Program-made: the position numbers and the translations under genes | The notes under the pieces: generated by a model | Database searches by the model: none | What the model was told of the DNA's origin: nothing | Seen by the model: only the letters and a program-made list of their open reading frames with translations | NCBI GenBank assembly: GCA_002746935.1 | Contig: PDRW01000022.1 | Coordinates: forward strand, 62,001 to 126,000 | Source of the DNA: Rhodobacterales bacterium | GTDB taxonomy: Bacteria > Pseudomonadota > Alphaproteobacteria > Rhodobacterales > Rhodobacteraceae | DNA: 64,000 nt | Direction of reading: 5' to 3' | Shown here: piece by piece, positions 32,829 to 42,449 of the stretch | How the letters are laid out: the number at the start of each line of letters is the position of its first letter | How positions within the stretch are numbered: the stretch's first letter is position 1

Positions 32829-34358
32829 TCAGAAAAGCGCGATCAGCCAGAACAGTGCTGAGCTGCTGAGCACGCCGAGGCCGAAATAGCCCAGTGCCCG
32901 CAGTGGCCGGTGCGGCGAGCGCGGGAGGGGCCGGTGTGCCCGGGCAATCAGCGCGTCCTCCACAAGCCCGGGCAGGCGGGGCCCGAAACGGGAGAGCACA
33001 CGGGCGGTTTTGGCGATGTCGCTCACGACGGCACGTGGGCCGATCGAGGTCTTGATGTAGTCTTCGACCACCGGCTGGGCGATGTCCCAGATGTTGATCT
33101 GCGGGTTCAGCGACCGCGCCACGCCCTCGACGACGACCATGGTGCGTTGCAGGTGGATAAGCTCGGTGCGGGTCTGCATCCCGAACCATTCGGTGACCTC
33201 GAAAAGGTAATGCAGAAGCCGGCCCATGGAGATGCGGGTGGCGTCCATGCCGAAGATCGGCTCGCCGACGGCGCGCAGCGCCTGGGCGAAATCGTCCACG
33301 TTCTGGTCGGCGGGGATGTAACCGGCCTCGAAATGCACCTCCGCCACCCGGCGGTAATCGCGCCGGATGAAACCATAGAGGATTTCCGCATAGACCCGGC
33401 GGGTATATTCGTCGATCCGGCCCATGATGCCGAAGTCGAGGGCGACGATATCGCCGTTGGCGGCGAATTTCAGATTCCCCTGATGCATGTCGCCGTGGAA
33501 AAATCCGTCGCGCAGGGCATGGCTCAGGAAGAGTTGCAGCACCCGGTTGCCGAGGCCGGCCATGTCGAGCCCGGAGGCGCGCAACTGCTCAAGCTCATTG
33601 GCGGGGATGCCCTCGCCCCAGTCGAGCGTCATCACCCGTTTCGACGACAGCGCCCACTTGACCTCGGGGACGACGAAGCCGCTGTCGTTGAGGGTGTTTT
33701 CGCGGAATTCCGAGGCGGAGGCGCATTCGAGACGCATGTCGAGCTCGGCCAGCACCACGCTTTCGAAATGTGCGACCACGTCGGACGGACGCAGCCGCCG
33801 GGTGGTGGGCACCAGAAACTCGATGACCTGGGCGAAGAAGTGGAAGGCGTCGAGATCGGTGCGGAAGGCGCGTTCGATCTTCGGGCGCAGCACTTTCACC
33901 GCCACTTCCTGGCCGGTGGCGCGGATCCGGGCGCGGTGGACCTGGGCGATCGAGGCGGCGGCAACGGCGTCGGAAAACTCGGAAAACGCCTCGTCGACCG
34001 AGATCTCGAGCTCCTCCTCGATGGTCTGCCGCGCCACCGCCGTCGGGAAGGGGGGCAGCTTGTCCTGAAGGTAGGTGAGCTGCTGCGAAAACTCGTCGCC
34101 GACCACGTCGGGGCGGGTCGAGAGGATCTGGCCGAACTTGATATAGGCCGGCCCCAGCGCGGTGATCGCGCGGGTTACGGGCGGCAGGGCGGGGTCGCCC
34201 TTGAGGCCGATGGGCGCGAAGGTCCAGCTCACCACATTGGCGACGGTGCGCAGAAGCGGCGGGGCGTCGAACGCATGAAGCACGGCGCCGAGCGCGCCGG
34301 TACGAGCGAAGGTGGCGCCGGTCACGATCAGCCGCCAGATATTGTGCGGGCCCTTCAT
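32829..34358 (-). CDS. ubiB: Ubiquinone biosynthesis kinase-like protein UbiB
   Basis: The 509-aa ABC1/ADCK-family protein has the KxGQ-type motif YIKFGQILSTRPDVV, the ATP-binding stretch AAASIAQVHRARI, the kinase-like motifs FHGDMHQGNLKF and VALDFGIMGRIDEY, and two hydrophobic segments at the C-terminus (ALGYFGLGVLSSSALFWLIALF). It supports ubiquinone synthesis in the inner membrane, possibly as an ATPase that mobilises precursors. It overlaps the ubiE stop by one base (TGATG), forming an operon. Confidence 0.96.
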   Translation of the reverse strand: MKGPHNIWRLIVTGATFARTGALGAVLHAFDAPPLLRTVANVVSWTFAPIGLKGDPALPPVTRAITALGPAYIKFGQILSTRPDVVGDEFSQQLTYLQDKLPPFPTAVARQTIEEELEISVDEAFSEFSDAVAAASIAQVHRARIRATGQEVAVKVLRPKIERAFRTDLDAFHFFAQVIEFLVPTTRRLRPSDVVAHFESVVLAELDMRLECASASEFRENTLNDSGFVVPEVKWALSSKRVMTLDWGEGIPANELEQLRASGLDMAGLGNRVLQLFLSHALRDGFFHGDMHQGNLKFAANGDIVALDFGIMGRIDEYTRRVYAEILYGFIRRDYRRVAEVHFEAGYIPADQNVDDFAQALRAVGEPIFGMDATRISMGRLLHYLFEVTEWFGMQTRTELIHLQRTMVVVEGVARSLNPQINIWDIAQPVVEDYIKTSIGPRAVVSDIAKTARVLSRFGPRLPGLVEDALIARAHRPLPRSPHRPLRALGYFGLGVLSSSALFWLIALF

Positions 34359-35104
34359 CAGAGTTTCCAGCCGGAATGCAGGGCGGCGATGCCCATGGAG
34401 AGGTTGCGGTATTTCACATTGGAGAAGCCGGCGCTGCGGATCATGCCGGCGAAGGTCTCCTGATCGGGGAACTTGCGGATCGATTCGACGAGATACTGGT
34501 AGCTGTCGCGGTCATGGGCGATGGCCTGGCCGAGACGCGGGATGACGTTGAAGGAATAGAGGTCGTAAAGCTTCTGCATCAGATCGTTGGGAATCTGGCT
34601 GAATTCCAGCACCATGATCCGCCCGCCGGGGCGCAACACCCGGAAGGCCTCGTCGAGCGCGTCCTGGATGCGGGTGACGTTCCGGATGCCGAAGCTGATG
34701 GTGTAGACGTCAAAGCTGTTGGCCTCGAAAGGAAGCGCCATGGCGTCGCCCACCACCCAGTCGAGCTGGCCCGCGCGGGCGTCGGCTTCGGCGCGCTTGC
34801 GCCCGGCGACCAGCATCGATTCGGTCATGTCGAGCACGGTTGCGGTGGCCGAAGGGGCGCGGTCGAGGAAGCGGAAGGCGATGTCGCCGGTGCCGCCGGC
34901 CACGTCGAGCAGCTTCTGGCCGGGGCGCGGCGCCAGCCAGTCCATCATCGCGTCTTTCCACAGCCGGTGGATGCCGAGCGACATGGCGTCGTTCATGATG
35001 TCGTATTTCGAGGCGACATTGGTGAAGACGCCGTGAACCATCCCGGCCTTCTGGTCTTCATCGACGGTCTGAAATCCGAAATGCGTGGTCTTTTTTTCGG
35101 TCAT
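34358..35104 (-). CDS. ubiE: Ubiquinone/menaquinone methyltransferase UbiE
   Basis: SAM-dependent C-methyltransferase of ubiquinone synthesis, 248 aa. Motif I is [16 protein letters not shown]; other family blocks are [50 protein letters not shown] and [17 protein letters not shown]. The start at 35102-35104 gives the normal length; further upstream codons are unlike the family. It is divergent from the 232-aa membrane gene. Confidence 0.97.
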   Translation of the reverse strand: MTEKKTTHFGFQTVDEDQKAGMVHGVFTNVASKYDIMNDAMSLGIHRLWKDAMMDWLAPRPGQKLLDVAGGTGDIAFRFLDRAPSATATVLDMTESMLVAGRKRAEADARAGQLDWVVGDAMALPFEANSFDVYTISFGIRNVTRIQDALDEAFRVLRPGGRIMVLEFSQIPNDLMQKLYDLYSFNVIPRLGQAIAHDRDSYQYLVESIRKFPDQETFAGMIRSAGFSNVKYRNLSMGIAALHSGWKL

Positions 35105-35204
35105 GTCAAAGCCCAATTCTGGTCGGGTTCGGCATATACCCTCGCGCCGGGCGTGACAAATCCCAAGTGACGGGGTGTGCCGGGCCCACAGGACGGAGGA
35201 TGCG

Positions 35205-35903
35205 ATGATCTGGATCGGAGCGGTTGCGGTGGCGGCCCTGCTGTTGTGGCTGGCGTTCGGGAAAAGGATCGCGGCAGAGGACCGGCGCGCGCGGATGCAG
35301 GAGGAAGAACAGCGCATCGCCCGCTCCGGCGGCGGGCCGTTCTCGCATCGCAGCGTGCTGTCGGTGGTGATGGACGTCCTTGCCAAACGGCAGCTTATGG
35401 GCGCGCAGGTGACGCCCGAAGACATGCGCGCCGATGCGGCCTATGTGTTGCCGCCAATCCCGAAAGCGGCGGACGGGCGCCTTGTTTCCCGCACCGTCTA
35501 CCGCACCACATGGGTGGCGCGGCTGATGACGCCGGTGGTCTCGGCGGTGTTTCTGGCGGTGATCCTGCATGTCGCCCTGCCGGAGGTCCGGGACATACGG
35601 GAGTATCTGTCGGAATACCGCTCCACCCTGGCGGTGCTGCTGTTGCTGGCCGTGTTCGGCAACATGCAGATCTGGCTGTTCCGGGCCGAGATCGAGGGCG
35701 ATACGATACGGGTGCGGATGCCCTGGCTGGCGATGCAGAGCTATCGTTTGCAGGATCTCCGCCGGATCCATGACGACGATGCGCTGCATTGGCGGCTGGT
35801 CTTTGCCGACGGGCGGCGGCCGCTGGTGTTGAAATTCGTTGCGGGGGCGGATGACCTGCGGCAACGTCTGGCAGGTGCGTTGGAGGCAAACGGGAGGGGC
35901 TGA
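35205..35903 (+). CDS. Unknown membrane protein upstream of mutM
   Basis: I do not recognise this 232-aa protein. It has a membrane segment at the N-terminus (residues 2-18), a charged stretch ([21 protein letters not shown]), two further membrane segments near residues 105-125 and 145-160, and a C-terminal soluble part with paired beta strands ([37 protein letters not shown]). ATG 35205 follows GGACGGAGGA. It ends with TGA directly before the mutM ATG, with no gap, so the two genes are probably co-transcribed. Confidence 0.75.
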   Translation: MIWIGAVAVAALLLWLAFGKRIAAEDRRARMQEEEQRIARSGGGPFSHRSVLSVVMDVLAKRQLMGAQVTPEDMRADAAYVLPPIPKAADGRLVSRTVYRTTWVARLMTPVVSAVFLAVILHVALPEVRDIREYLSEYRSTLAVLLLLAVFGNMQIWLFRAEIEGDTIRVRMPWLAMQSYRLQDLRRIHDDDALHWRLVFADGRRPLVLKFVAGADDLRQRLAGALEANGRG

Positions 35904-36755
35904 ATGCCCGAGCTTCCGGAAGTGGAGACGGTGCGGGCGGGGCTCGCACCGGCGATGGAAGGTGAGCGGATCGCGGCGGTCGAGGTCCGGCGCGAGGGCT
36001 TGCGCTGGCGGTTTCCCGAGCGCATGGCCGAGCGGTTGACCGGCGCGCGGGTGGTGGTGCTCGGGCGGCGGTCGAAGTACATTCTCGGCGCGCTCGACAG
36101 TGGTGAGACCTTGCTCGTGCATCTCGGCATGTCGGGGCGGATGCTGGTCTCCGGCGGCTCGCAGGGGCGGTTCCATCACCGCCATTCGGCGCCGGAAAAG
36201 CACGACCATGTGGTGATTCACATGGCGACCGGCGCGCGGATCACCTTCAACGATCCGCGGCGTTTTGGTGCGATGGATCTGTTCCCCAGCGGCGAAGAGG
36301 CCAGCCACCCGCTGCTGGCGAAGCTCGGGCCGGAACCGCTCGGCAATGCCTTTCACGAGGGCTATCTCATGGCCGCTTTCAAGGGCCGGAAGCGGCCGGT
36401 GAAGGCGATGTTGCTCGATCAGCGCATCGTCGCGGGGCTGGGCAATATCTATGTCTGCGAGGTGCTGCATCGGGCGGGGATCCATCCGAAACGCCTTGCG
36501 GGCAAGCTCTCGGCCCGGCGGGTGGCGGGGCTGGTGCCGGCGATCCGGGAGGTGCTCGCCGAGGCCATCGCTGCGGGCGGGTCGTCGCTGCGCGATTACC
36601 GCCAGGCCAGTGGCGATCTGGGCTATTTCCAGCACGCCTTCCGGGTCTACGGCCGCGAGGGTGGCCCTTGTGTCACACCGGGGTGCCGGGGCATTGTACG
36701 GCGCATTGTCCAGTCCGGCCGGTCGAGCTTCTATTGCCCGGTCTGTCAAAGATGA
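35904..36755 (+). CDS. mutM: Formamidopyrimidine-DNA glycosylase
   Basis: Base-excision repair enzyme removing 8-oxoguanine, 283 aa. The catalytic N-terminus [13 protein letters not shown] (Pro after the initiator Met, then Glu) is intact, Lys58 lies in RRSKYILG, and the H2TH region [17 protein letters not shown] is present. The C-terminal zinc finger shows four cysteines (C-TPGC at the start, CPVC-QR at the end). Length fits the family. Confidence 0.97.
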   Translation: MPELPEVETVRAGLAPAMEGERIAAVEVRREGLRWRFPERMAERLTGARVVVLGRRSKYILGALDSGETLLVHLGMSGRMLVSGGSQGRFHHRHSAPEKHDHVVIHMATGARITFNDPRRFGAMDLFPSGEEASHPLLAKLGPEPLGNAFHEGYLMAAFKGRKRPVKAMLLDQRIVAGLGNIYVCEVLHRAGIHPKRLAGKLSARRVAGLVPAIREVLAEAIAAGGSSLRDYRQASGDLGYFQHAFRVYGREGGPCVTPGCRGIVRRIVQSGRSSFYCPVCQR

Positions 36756-36831
36756 CTTGCGCCGCCCGGCGCGCTTGCATAGGCAGGATGTTTGACGGCA
36801 TTGCACGGGGACAGCCCGGAAAGGGGTGCGC

Positions 36832-37608
36832 ATGGCCTATGAAAACATCATCGTCGAGATCGAAGACAACGTCTGCCTGATCCGGCTCAACCGGCCGGAG
36901 GCGATGAACGCGCTGAGCATCGCGCTGCTCAGAGAGGTCGGGGCGGCGCTGGCGGAGGCGGACAGGAACGACAAGGTGCGGGCGGTGGTGATCACCGGCT
37001 CCGACAAGGCCTTTGCCGCCGGGGCGGATGTGAAGGAGCTGGCGGACAGGAGCTTCGTCGATGTGTTCTCCGCCGACATGTTCACCCCGGAGGAAGCCGC
37101 GATCAGCCGCACCCGCAAGCCGGTCATCGCGGCGGTGGCGGGCTATGCGCTGGGCGGCGGCTGCGAACTGGCGCTTCTGTGCGATTTCATCATCGCCGCC
37201 GACAATGCCAAGTTCGGCCAGCCGGAGGTGAACCTCGGGGCGATGCCGGGCATGGGCGGTACGGTGCGGCTGACCCGGCTGGTGGGCCGGGCCAAGGCGA
37301 TGGACATGGCGCTCACCGGACGCTTCATCGGCGCCGAGGAAGCTGAGCGCGCGGGTCTCGTCGCCCGGGTGGTTCCGGCCAGGAAGCTGCTCGAAGAGGC
37401 CAGGGCCGCGGCGCGGAAGATCGCCGAAAAGGCGGCGCTTTCGGTGCTGGCGATCAAGGAATCGGTGAACCGTGCCGACCAGATGCCGCTGTCGGAAGCG
37501 ATGCTGCATGAGCGCCGGCTGTTCCACGCGCTGTTTGCCACCGAGGACCGGCGCGAAGGCATGACCGCCTTTGTCGAGAAGCGTGAGCCGCATTTTCGCG
37601 ACAAATAG
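36832..37608 (+). CDS. Enoyl-CoA hydratase
   Basis: Crotonase-superfamily hydratase, 258 aa. The oxyanion-hole segment FAAGADVKELADRS, the catalytic glutamates in GYALGGGCELALLCD and GQPEVNLGAMPGMGGT, and the C-terminal helix pattern are all present, consistent with 2,3-trans-enoyl-CoA hydration in fatty-acid degradation (FadB1/EchA-like). The exact chain length is not evident. ATG 36832 follows GGAAAGGGG. This gene between mutM and rpsT is a common order in Rhodobacterales. Confidence 0.92.
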   Translation: MAYENIIVEIEDNVCLIRLNRPEAMNALSIALLREVGAALAEADRNDKVRAVVITGSDKAFAAGADVKELADRSFVDVFSADMFTPEEAAISRTRKPVIAAVAGYALGGGCELALLCDFIIAADNAKFGQPEVNLGAMPGMGGTVRLTRLVGRAKAMDMALTGRFIGAEEAERAGLVARVVPARKLLEEARAAARKIAEKAALSVLAIKESVNRADQMPLSEAMLHERRLFHALFATEDRREGMTAFVEKREPHFRDK

Positions 37609-37670
37609 AACGCGCCCCGGGGGAAACGGGCAGGAACGGGTTGCAACGCCCGGAGCCGCGGTTTTCGGGC

Positions 37671-37699
37671 TTCACAAACGCGGGGAATCCGCCTATACG
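37671..37699 (+). promoter_or_regulatory. Probable promoter of rpsT
   Basis: TTCACA (37671-37676) and TATACG (37694-37699) are separated by 17 bases, a good fit to the main sigma-factor consensus in alphaproteobacteria. Transcription would begin about 105 bases before the rpsT ATG. The same CCTATACG block occurs before rpsO. Confidence 0.5.
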
Positions 37700-37811
37700 G
37701 CGCGGATCATGCGCGTGAGGCCCGCTTGAAGGCCGGATATCCCGGTACGGAACCCGGGTCCCGGGAGGGTGGCGCATCCGCAATTCAACCGACCCGGGAA
37801 AGGGAACCGAC

Positions 37812-38075
37812 ATGGCCAATTCGCCCCAGGCAAAGAAGCGCGCCCGTCAGAACGAGCGCCGTTATGCAGTCAACAAGGCGCGGCGTTCGCGCATTCGCAC
37901 CTATCTGCGCAAGGTCGAGGAAGCGATCGCTTCCGGCGACAAGGAGGCGGCCGCGGCGGCGCTGAAAGCGGCGCAGCCGGAGCTGATGCGCGGCGTGACC
38001 AAGGGCGTCTACCACAAGAACACCGCTTCGCGCAAAATGTCGCGGCTGGCGGCGCGGGTGAAGGCACTGGGCTGA
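37812..38075 (+). CDS. rpsT: 30S ribosomal protein S20
   Basis: The 87-aa basic protein has the S20 pattern: [21 protein letters not shown] at the start, [15 protein letters not shown], and [21 protein letters not shown] at the end. It binds 16S rRNA early in assembly. A T-run terminator follows, then the long region before dnaA. Confidence 0.98.
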   Translation: MANSPQAKKRARQNERRYAVNKARRSRIRTYLRKVEEAIASGDKEAAAAALKAAQPELMRGVTKGVYHKNTASRKMSRLAARVKALG

Positions 38076-38628
38076 GTCTGTTGCCTCTCGGCTGCGGCGA
38101 ATAAATCACGAACACGGCGCATCTTCGGAGGCGCCGTTTTTTTGTGGATCGTGACAAATGCCGGATAAGAAACGGATTCGGTAAAGCCGCGCGGGATTCG
38201 TTTCAGGCAAAGCGGAGTCAAGTGAAGAGATCGGTTGCCGCTTCCGCACGGCGGTGGCTAATTTGCTCCAGCGATTCACGTCGCCGACTTGGGAAACGCC
38301 GGAGAGTCGAAGCAGGCAGGGCCAAACCCCGCCGCCGAGACAGCCGGATGGGGCCGATTGAGGGGAGGCTCCGACAGACCAGTAAGACCGACCGCAACGC
38401 AGGCTGCCCGGGGGGGCGTCTTGCAGGGATGCGGAACCGCCTGTGTTTCGTTCGCAGGTGGACGGCAAGGTATGTTTCACACGGCACCGGGCTTCAAGGT
38501 CCGAATCGCACCGCGTCAATTCTGGGGAGATGCGGATGTGTCCCATGCATCCGGCATGCGTGCCGGTGGGGGGATGAGATATGCAGTGAACACCCGCCCA
38601 GGCGGCGGGCGACGGGTCGAGGGCAGGC
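38076..38628. other. Non-coding region between rpsT and dnaA
   Basis: These 553 bases contain the rpsT terminator (38114-38143) and otherwise no supported gene. Reading frames here are short and shadow-like. Placement before dnaA makes it a candidate regulatory region or origin, but I find no cluster of DnaA boxes: only a weak match (TGTGGATCG, 38143-38151) overlapping the terminator T-run, and no AT-rich unwinding tract. The dnaA promoter and any small RNA would lie in this stretch. Confidence 0.5.
38114..38143 (+). terminator. rpsT terminator
   Basis: A 7-bp stem (ACGGCGC, 38114-38120, with GCGCCGT, 38131-38137) encloses a 10-base loop and runs into seven T residues. A standard rho-independent terminator 38 bases past the rpsT stop. 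Confidence 0.85.
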
Positions 38629-40011
38629 ATGACTGGTAACGCGTGGGGACAGGTGCGGGAGAGACTGCTGGCGGAGATCGGGCAGAGCCACTACCGCAAC
38701 TGGATCGAGCCGCTGGAATTCGGCGGGCTCGACGAGGGGGTGGCAACGTTCATCGTGCCGACCAACTTCGTGGGCAATTGGGTGCAACGCAATTACGGCG
38801 ACCGGATCCTGCGGCACATGGCGGATTTCGCGCCGGTGACGCGGCTTGAGTTCACCGTGGCGCCCGTGGCCCGGGAACGGCCGGTTCAGCCGGTGGATGC
38901 AGCGGCGCTCGGGGCGGGTTCGGGGGCCTCCGGCGCGGACCATGCGGCCCACCGGGAGGACAGCGAGGATCTGCCCGGCGCCCCGCTGGACCCGCGTTTC
39001 ACCTTCGACAGTTTCGTCGTCGGCAAGCCTAACCAGCTGGCCCATGCGGCGGCCCGCCGGGTGGCCGAAGGCGGTCCGGTCACCTTCAATCCGCTGTTTC
39101 TCTACGGCGGCGTCGGTCTCGGCAAGACCCACCTGATGCATGCCATCGCCTGGGAGGTGCAGGCCCGCAATCCGGAGCTTCGGGTTGTCTACCTTTCGGC
39201 CGAACAATTCATGTACCGCTTCGTGCAGGCGCTGCGCGACAAGCAGATGATGGATTTCAAGCATCTGTTCCGCTCGGTCGATGTGCTGATGGTCGATGAC
39301 GTGCAGTTCATCGCCGGCAAGGACTCGACCCAGGAAGAGTTTTTCCACACGTTCAACGCGCTGGTGGACCAGAACAAGCAGATCATCATTTCCGGTGACC
39401 GTGCGCCCGGCGAGATCAAGGATCTCGAGGAGCGGATCAAGTCGCGGTTGCAATCGGGGCTGGTGGTGGATCTGCACCCGACCGATTACGAGCTGCGCCT
39501 CGGCATTCTCCAGACCAAGGTGGCGCGCTACCGCGAGGAATATCCCGACCTCAGGATCGCCGACGGGGTGCTGGAATTTCTCGCGCACCGGATCTCGACC
39601 AACGTCCGGGTGCTCGAAGGCGCGCTGATGCGGCTGTTTGCCTTCGCCTCGCTGGTGGGTCAGGAGATCACGCTGGAGAAGGCGCAGGACGCGCTGGCCG
39701 ACATTCTGCGCACCACCGACCGCAAGGTCACGGTCGAGGAGATCCAGCGCAAGGTGGCGGAGCATTACAACATCCGCATGTCCGATATGGTCGGCCCGAA
39801 GCGGCAACGCGCGATCGCGCGGCCGCGCCAGGTGGCGATGTGGCTGTCGAAACGGCTCACCACACGGTCCTTGCCCGATATCGGCCGCCGTTTCGGCGGG
39901 CGCGACCATACCACGGTGATGCACGGGGTGCGGCGGATCGACGAGCTGCGCGAGATCGACCCGCAGATCGCCGAAGATCTCGAGCTTCTGCGCCGGGCGC
40001 TGGAAGGCTGA
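38629..40011 (+). CDS. dnaA: Chromosomal replication initiator DnaA
   Basis: The 460-aa initiator has all four domains: N-terminal DnaB-contact domain (about residues 1-75), a short variable linker rich in Ala/Gly/Asp (80-125), the AAA+ domain with Walker A GGVGLGKTH and Walker B VLMVDDVQF, and the C-terminal DNA-binding domain with the signature GGRDHTTVMHGVRRI. ATG 38629 follows GAGGGCAGGC. dnaN follows 127 bases downstream. Confidence 0.98.
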   Translation: MTGNAWGQVRERLLAEIGQSHYRNWIEPLEFGGLDEGVATFIVPTNFVGNWVQRNYGDRILRHMADFAPVTRLEFTVAPVARERPVQPVDAAALGAGSGASGADHAAHREDSEDLPGAPLDPRFTFDSFVVGKPNQLAHAAARRVAEGGPVTFNPLFLYGGVGLGKTHLMHAIAWEVQARNPELRVVYLSAEQFMYRFVQALRDKQMMDFKHLFRSVDVLMVDDVQFIAGKDSTQEEFFHTFNALVDQNKQIIISGDRAPGEIKDLEERIKSRLQSGLVVDLHPTDYELRLGILQTKVARYREEYPDLRIADGVLEFLAHRISTNVRVLEGALMRLFAFASLVGQEITLEKAQDALADILRTTDRKVTVEEIQRKVAEHYNIRMSDMVGPKRQRAIARPRQVAMWLSKRLTTRSLPDIGRRFGGRDHTTVMHGVRRIDELREIDPQIAEDLELLRRALEG

Positions 40012-40138
40012 TCCGGGCCGCTTGACCCTTGCGGGAAAGCGTCGGAAAGTCGGGAATATCTTGAGAAGGCGTGCGAACGCTTGCGCATGGCGGCGGCCGG
40101 GCTATGGTTGCCGTCCCATCATCTGTCGGGAGAGGGTC

Positions 40139-41257
40139 ATGAGGATTTCCATCGAACGCGCCACCCTGCTGAAGGCCGTGAGCCAGGCGCAATCGGTTGT
40201 CGAGCGCCGCAACACCATCCCGATCCTCGCCAATGTGCTGATCGAGGCGGAGGGGGGTGACGTGACCTTCCGCGCCACCGACCTCGATATCGAGGTGGTC
40301 GACAAGATGCCGGCGATGGTGGAACAGGCGGGCGCGACCACGGTGAATGCGGTGACGCTGCATGAGATCGTGCGCAAGCTGCCCGACGGGGCGCTGGTGG
40401 CGCTGAGCGCCGATGCGGCGGCGGGGCGGCTGACCATCGAGGCGGGGCGGTCGAATTTCAACCTCGCGACGCTGCCGAAGGAAGATTTTCCGGTGATGGC
40501 CTCGTCGGAATATGCGTCGAATTTCGCGGTGAGCGCGCCGGTGCTCCGGCGGCTGTTCGACAAGTCGAAATTCGCGATCTCGACGGAGGAGACGCGCTAC
40601 TACCTCAACGGGGTCTATCTGCATGTGGCCGAGGCCGATGGCGGCCGGGTGTTGCGCGCGGTGGCGACCGACGGCCACCGGCTGGCGCGGGTGGATGCGG
40701 ATCTGCCCATGGGCGCCGAGGACATGCCCGGCGTGATCGTGCCGCGCAAGACCGTGGGCGAGCTGCGCAAGCTGCTCGACGACGACGAGGCGCAGATCGC
40801 GGTGTCGGTGAGCGAGACCAAGGTGCGCTTCGCCACGCCCGGGATCACGCTGACCTCCAAGGTGATCGACGGCACCTTCCCGGATTATTCGCGGGTGATC
40901 CCGGTGGGGAATGCGCGCAAGATGGAGGTGGACGCGGCCGAATTTGCCCGCGCCGTCGACCGGGTGGCGACGGTGTCGAGCGAGCGCAGCCGGGCGGTGA
41001 AGCTGCAACTCGACGAGGACCGGCTGGTGCTTTCGGTCAATGCCCCCGATGCCGGCGCGGCCGAGGAGGAGCTGGCGGTGGCCTATGGCGACGAGCCGCT
41101 GGAGATCGGGTTCAACGCCAAATATCTGCTGGAGATCGCCAGTCAGGTGGACCGCGAGAATGCGGTGTTTCTGTTCAACTCGTCGAGCGATCAGGCGTTG
41201 ATGCGCGAGGGCAACGACACCTCGGCGATCTATGTCGTGATGCCGATGCGGGTGTGA
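40139..41257 (+). CDS. dnaN: DNA polymerase III beta sliding clamp
   Basis: The 372-aa protein has the three-fold clamp layout with MRISIERATLLKAVSQAQSVV at the start, the block VERRNTIPILANVLIEA, VATDGHRLARV and the C-terminal YVVMPMRV, close to the consensus clamp ending. It tethers polymerase III to DNA. ATG 40139 follows GGGAGAGGG. recF follows after 76 bases. Confidence 0.98.
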   Translation: MRISIERATLLKAVSQAQSVVERRNTIPILANVLIEAEGGDVTFRATDLDIEVVDKMPAMVEQAGATTVNAVTLHEIVRKLPDGALVALSADAAAGRLTIEAGRSNFNLATLPKEDFPVMASSEYASNFAVSAPVLRRLFDKSKFAISTEETRYYLNGVYLHVAEADGGRVLRAVATDGHRLARVDADLPMGAEDMPGVIVPRKTVGELRKLLDDDEAQIAVSVSETKVRFATPGITLTSKVIDGTFPDYSRVIPVGNARKMEVDAAEFARAVDRVATVSSERSRAVKLQLDEDRLVLSVNAPDAGAAEEELAVAYGDEPLEIGFNAKYLLEIASQVDRENAVFLFNSSSDQALMREGNDTSAIYVVMPMRV

Positions 41258-41303
41258 CCGGCGGGTATGATCGGCGGGGCGATCGCGGCGCGGCCGCGGG
41301 TTT

Positions 41304-41328
41304 GAGTATTTCTGCCAGGAAAAAGGGG
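41304..41328 (+). repeat. Interspersed 25-mer, copy 1 (before recF)
   Basis: A 25-base sequence beginning GAGTATTTCTGCCAGG and ending with A5G4 ends six bases before the recF ATG. A second copy, differing at one base, lies before serB (59175-59199). From memory, GAGTATTT-type motifs recur between genes in Rhodobacteraceae, so this may be a family-wide interspersed element or a shared leader/ribosome-site module. Confidence 0.75.
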
Positions 41329-41333
41329 TGGGG

Positions 41334-42449
41334 ATGGCCGGCCTCTTTCTGCGCGCGCTGACGCTCAGTCATTTCCGTTCGCACCGGCGGGCGGACCTGG
41401 CGCTCGACGGGCGTCCGGTGGCGATTTTCGGGCCGAACGGGGCGGGCAAGACCAATATTCTGGAGGCGGTGAGCCTGCTGAGTCCGGGGCGCGGGTTTCG
41501 CCGGGCGGCGGCGGGGGAGATCGCGCGCCGGCCCGAGGCGCTGGGCTGGAAGGTCACGGCGGTGATGCAATCGCTGCATCACACCCATGAGATCGCGACC
41601 TGGACCGAGGCGGGGGGCGCGCGGCAGGTGACGATCGACGACAAGCCGGCGGCGCAGGTGGCGCTGGGGCGGATCGGGCGTGTGGTCTGGCTGGTGCCGG
41701 TGCAGGACAGGCTCTGGGTCGACGGCGCCGAGGGGCGGCGGCGGTTTCTCGACCGGATGGCGATGTCTTTCGAGCCCGGCCATGCGGATGCGGTGCTGGC
41801 CTATGAAAAGGCGATGCGCGAGCGCAACCGGCTGTTGAAGGAGGGGGCTGGCGACCGGCACTGGTATGAGGCGCTGGAGGCGCAGATGGCGGCGGCGGGG
41901 GCGCGGATTCAGGCGAACCGGGCCTATACGCTGGCGCGGCTGGCGCAGGCGCAGGGCCGGGCGGAGACGTCGTTTCCGGCCGCCGATCTGGCGGTTCTGC
42001 ATGCCGATGGCGCGGCGGAGGGGCCCGAGGGCGAGGACGCCTTGCGGGCGGCTTTCGCGGAGGGGCGCGGGCGCGATCTGGCCGCGGGGCGCACGCTCAC
42101 CGGGCCGCACCGGGCCGATCTTGCGGGCGTCTATGCGGCCAAGGGGGTGGCGGCGCGCGATGCCTCCACCGGCGAGCAGAAGGCGCTGTTGGTGAGCCTC
42201 GTGCTGGCCAATGCGCGGGCGCTGGCGGAGGATTTCGGGGCGCCGCCGATCCTGTTGCTTGACGAGGTGGCGGCGCATCTGGACGCGCAGCGGCGGGCGG
42301 CGCTCTATGACGAGATCTGCGCGCTCGGGGCGCAGGCATTCATGACCGGCACCGGCGCGGAGCTGTTCGAGGAGCTCGGCGGGCGGGCGCAGCATCTGAG
42401 CGTGGGGGAGACCGGCGGGGTGTCGCATTGCGAATGGGTGGACCCATGA
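41334..42449 (+). CDS. recF: DNA replication and repair protein RecF
   Basis: The 371-aa SMC-like ATPase has Walker A GPNGAGKT (about residues 33-40), the RecF block NILEAVSLLSPGRGFRRA, and the signature plus Walker B region DASTGEQKALLVSLVLAN...PILLLDEVAAHLD. RecF loads RecA at gaps with RecO and RecR. ATG 41334 was preferred over a GTG two codons earlier. The stop overlaps the next (broken) gene by four bases. Confidence 0.96.
   Translation: MAGLFLRALTLSHFRSHRRADLALDGRPVAIFGPNGAGKTNILEAVSLLSPGRGFRRAAAGEIARRPEALGWKVTAVMQSLHHTHEIATWTEAGGARQVTIDDKPAAQVALGRIGRVVWLVPVQDRLWVDGAEGRRRFLDRMAMSFEPGHADAVLAYEKAMRERNRLLKEGAGDRHWYEALEAQMAAAGARIQANRAYTLARLAQAQGRAETSFPAADLAVLHADGAAEGPEGEDALRAAFAEGRGRDLAAGRTLTGPHRADLAGVYAAKGVAARDASTGEQKALLVSLVLANARALAEDFGAPPILLLDEVAAHLDAQRRAALYDEICALGAQAFMTGTGAELFEELGGRAQHLSVGETGGVSHCEWVDP

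Noticed and set aside
38143-38151. Candidate DnaA box TGTGGATCG after rpsT
   Set aside because: It differs from the consensus at two of nine positions, overlaps the terminator T-run and stands alone.
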